Source of the DNA: Rhabdornis inornatus | Taxonomy: Eukaryota; Chordata; Aves; Passeriformes; Rhabdornithidae | Reading direction: 5' to 3' | Assembly (NCBI GenBank): GCA_013397075.1 | Contig: VWZS01002364.1 | Span: 1,232,685-1,296,684, forward strand | Length of the DNA: 64,000 nt | In this document: one piece after another, positions 63,540 through 64,000 of the stretch | Layout: each line of letters starts with the position of its first letter | How positions within the stretch are numbered: position 1 is the stretch's first letter | Notes under the pieces: model-generated | Databases searched by the model: none | What the model was told of the DNA's origin: nothing | Seen by the model: only the letters and a program-made list of their open reading frames with translations | Translations under genes and position numbers: made by a program

Positions 63540-64000
63540 AACATTCCTCCTAGCGAGGCTTCATCACGGAACGCTGTCCTCACCCCATTTTCCGCCTGCC
63601 GGCGTTTTCGGGAGTTTGTGTTGCAGGGCAGCGCTGCTCCCCGCACGCTTCTTTGTTCGCGGCAGCGGCGCCGGGCAGCCCCGGGGTCACGGCGTGACAC
63701 CCGCGACACCGCCCGTGCCCTCGGCGGCATCCCGCACCCCGAGCCCCGCCGGAGCCCGGCCCGGCCCGGCCGCCTCAGCCCCGGGCACCGCCGGGCAGCG
63801 CGACCACCTCCCTCCGGGAAAAGCCCGGAGCAGCCGGGAGCGCCCCAGCCCTTCCTGCGGGGCACACGCCCTGTGCCCGCCGCGCACACCCTGGGCTCCG
63901 CACGCCGACCCGGGCACCCGCTCCGCGCCCGGCGGGGACCCCCAGCCGCGGGGCCGGTGTCAGCCCCGCCCGGGCAGGGGCCTCCTCCTCCTCCTCCTCC
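63540..64000 (-). promoter_or_regulatory. ANKRD50: CpG island, probable ANKRD50 promoter and non-coding first exon
   Basis: GC content and CpG density rise abruptly from about 63540 to the window end, unlike the AT-rich flanks. An Sp1-type CCCCGCCC box lies at 63964-63971. The island sits about 1.1 kb upstream of the ANKRD50 start codon on the minus strand, where a housekeeping-type promoter is expected. A donor-like ATGGG|GTGAGG at 63584/63583 could end a non-coding first exon. The transcription start cannot be read from sequence, and the island continues past the window. Confidence 0.75.
63981..64000. repeat. (CCT)n microsatellite at window edge
   Basis: At least six CCT units run to the last base of the window and may continue. 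It is GGA on the gene strand, inside the CpG-island promoter. Confidence 0.9.

Noticed and set aside
63530..63889. 119-codon minus-strand ORF in the CpG island
   Set aside because: It is Arg/Gly/Ala-rich, as expected of any open frame in GC-rich DNA. More likely non-coding first exon or promoter.
1..64000. tRNA, rRNA, CRISPR or prokaryotic operon features
   Set aside because: None were recognised by eye on either strand, and the genome context is vertebrate. A tRNAscan or Infernal run would be needed to exclude small RNA pseudogenes.

Overview
The window reads as vertebrate nuclear DNA, most likely from a bird. It is AT-rich and gene-poor. One gene spans widely spaced exons with canonical GT-AG splice sites, and the last 450 bases are a CpG island. 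All recognisable interspersed repeats look like CR1 LINEs, the dominant retrotransposon of birds and reptiles. No Alu, B1 or L1 type elements were seen. Nothing prokaryotic, plasmid, phage or CRISPR-like is present.

The one protein-coding gene I can support is ANKRD50, on the minus strand. Three coding exons (62451-61973, 41936-41707, 34076-30532) join in frame at phase 2 and phase 1 introns to give a 1417-residue protein, close to the mammalian orthologue (about 1.43 thousand residues). The protein has an N-terminal P-loop NTPase (NACHT/STAND-like) module with Walker A and Walker B motifs, a helical middle, about 18-19 ankyrin repeats, and a Ser-rich disordered tail that ends in ETPL. ANKRD50 is known as a factor in SNX27-retromer recycling of cargo such as GLUT1 from endosomes to the plasma membrane. 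The tail carries an NPNY motif and a class I PDZ-ligand-like C-terminus, which fits a SNX27 client or partner.

Layout: 1-25.3 kb is downstream intergenic DNA with no supported gene. It holds a 430-bp degenerate minisatellite (2464-2897), small CR1 remnants, microsatellites and stretches that resemble conserved non-coding DNA. Roughly 25.3-28.3 kb is a candidate 3' UTR exon, reached from a splice donor only three bases after the stop codon. 30.5-34.1 kb is the large ankyrin exon, which is GC/CpG-rich in one half only. 34.1-41.7 kb and 41.9-62.0 kb are introns with CR1 fragments, tandem duplications and several striking short hairpins. 62.0-62.45 kb is the first coding exon, preceded by possible uORFs. 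63.54-64.0 kb is the CpG-island promoter and probable 5' UTR exon, which runs off the window edge.

I did not find an undescribed multi-gene system. The best leads are the double sorting-motif tail of ANKRD50, the stop-adjacent 3' UTR intron, the half-exon GC island, the main-frame and overlapping uORFs, the C-poor minisatellite, and the hairpins in intron 2.
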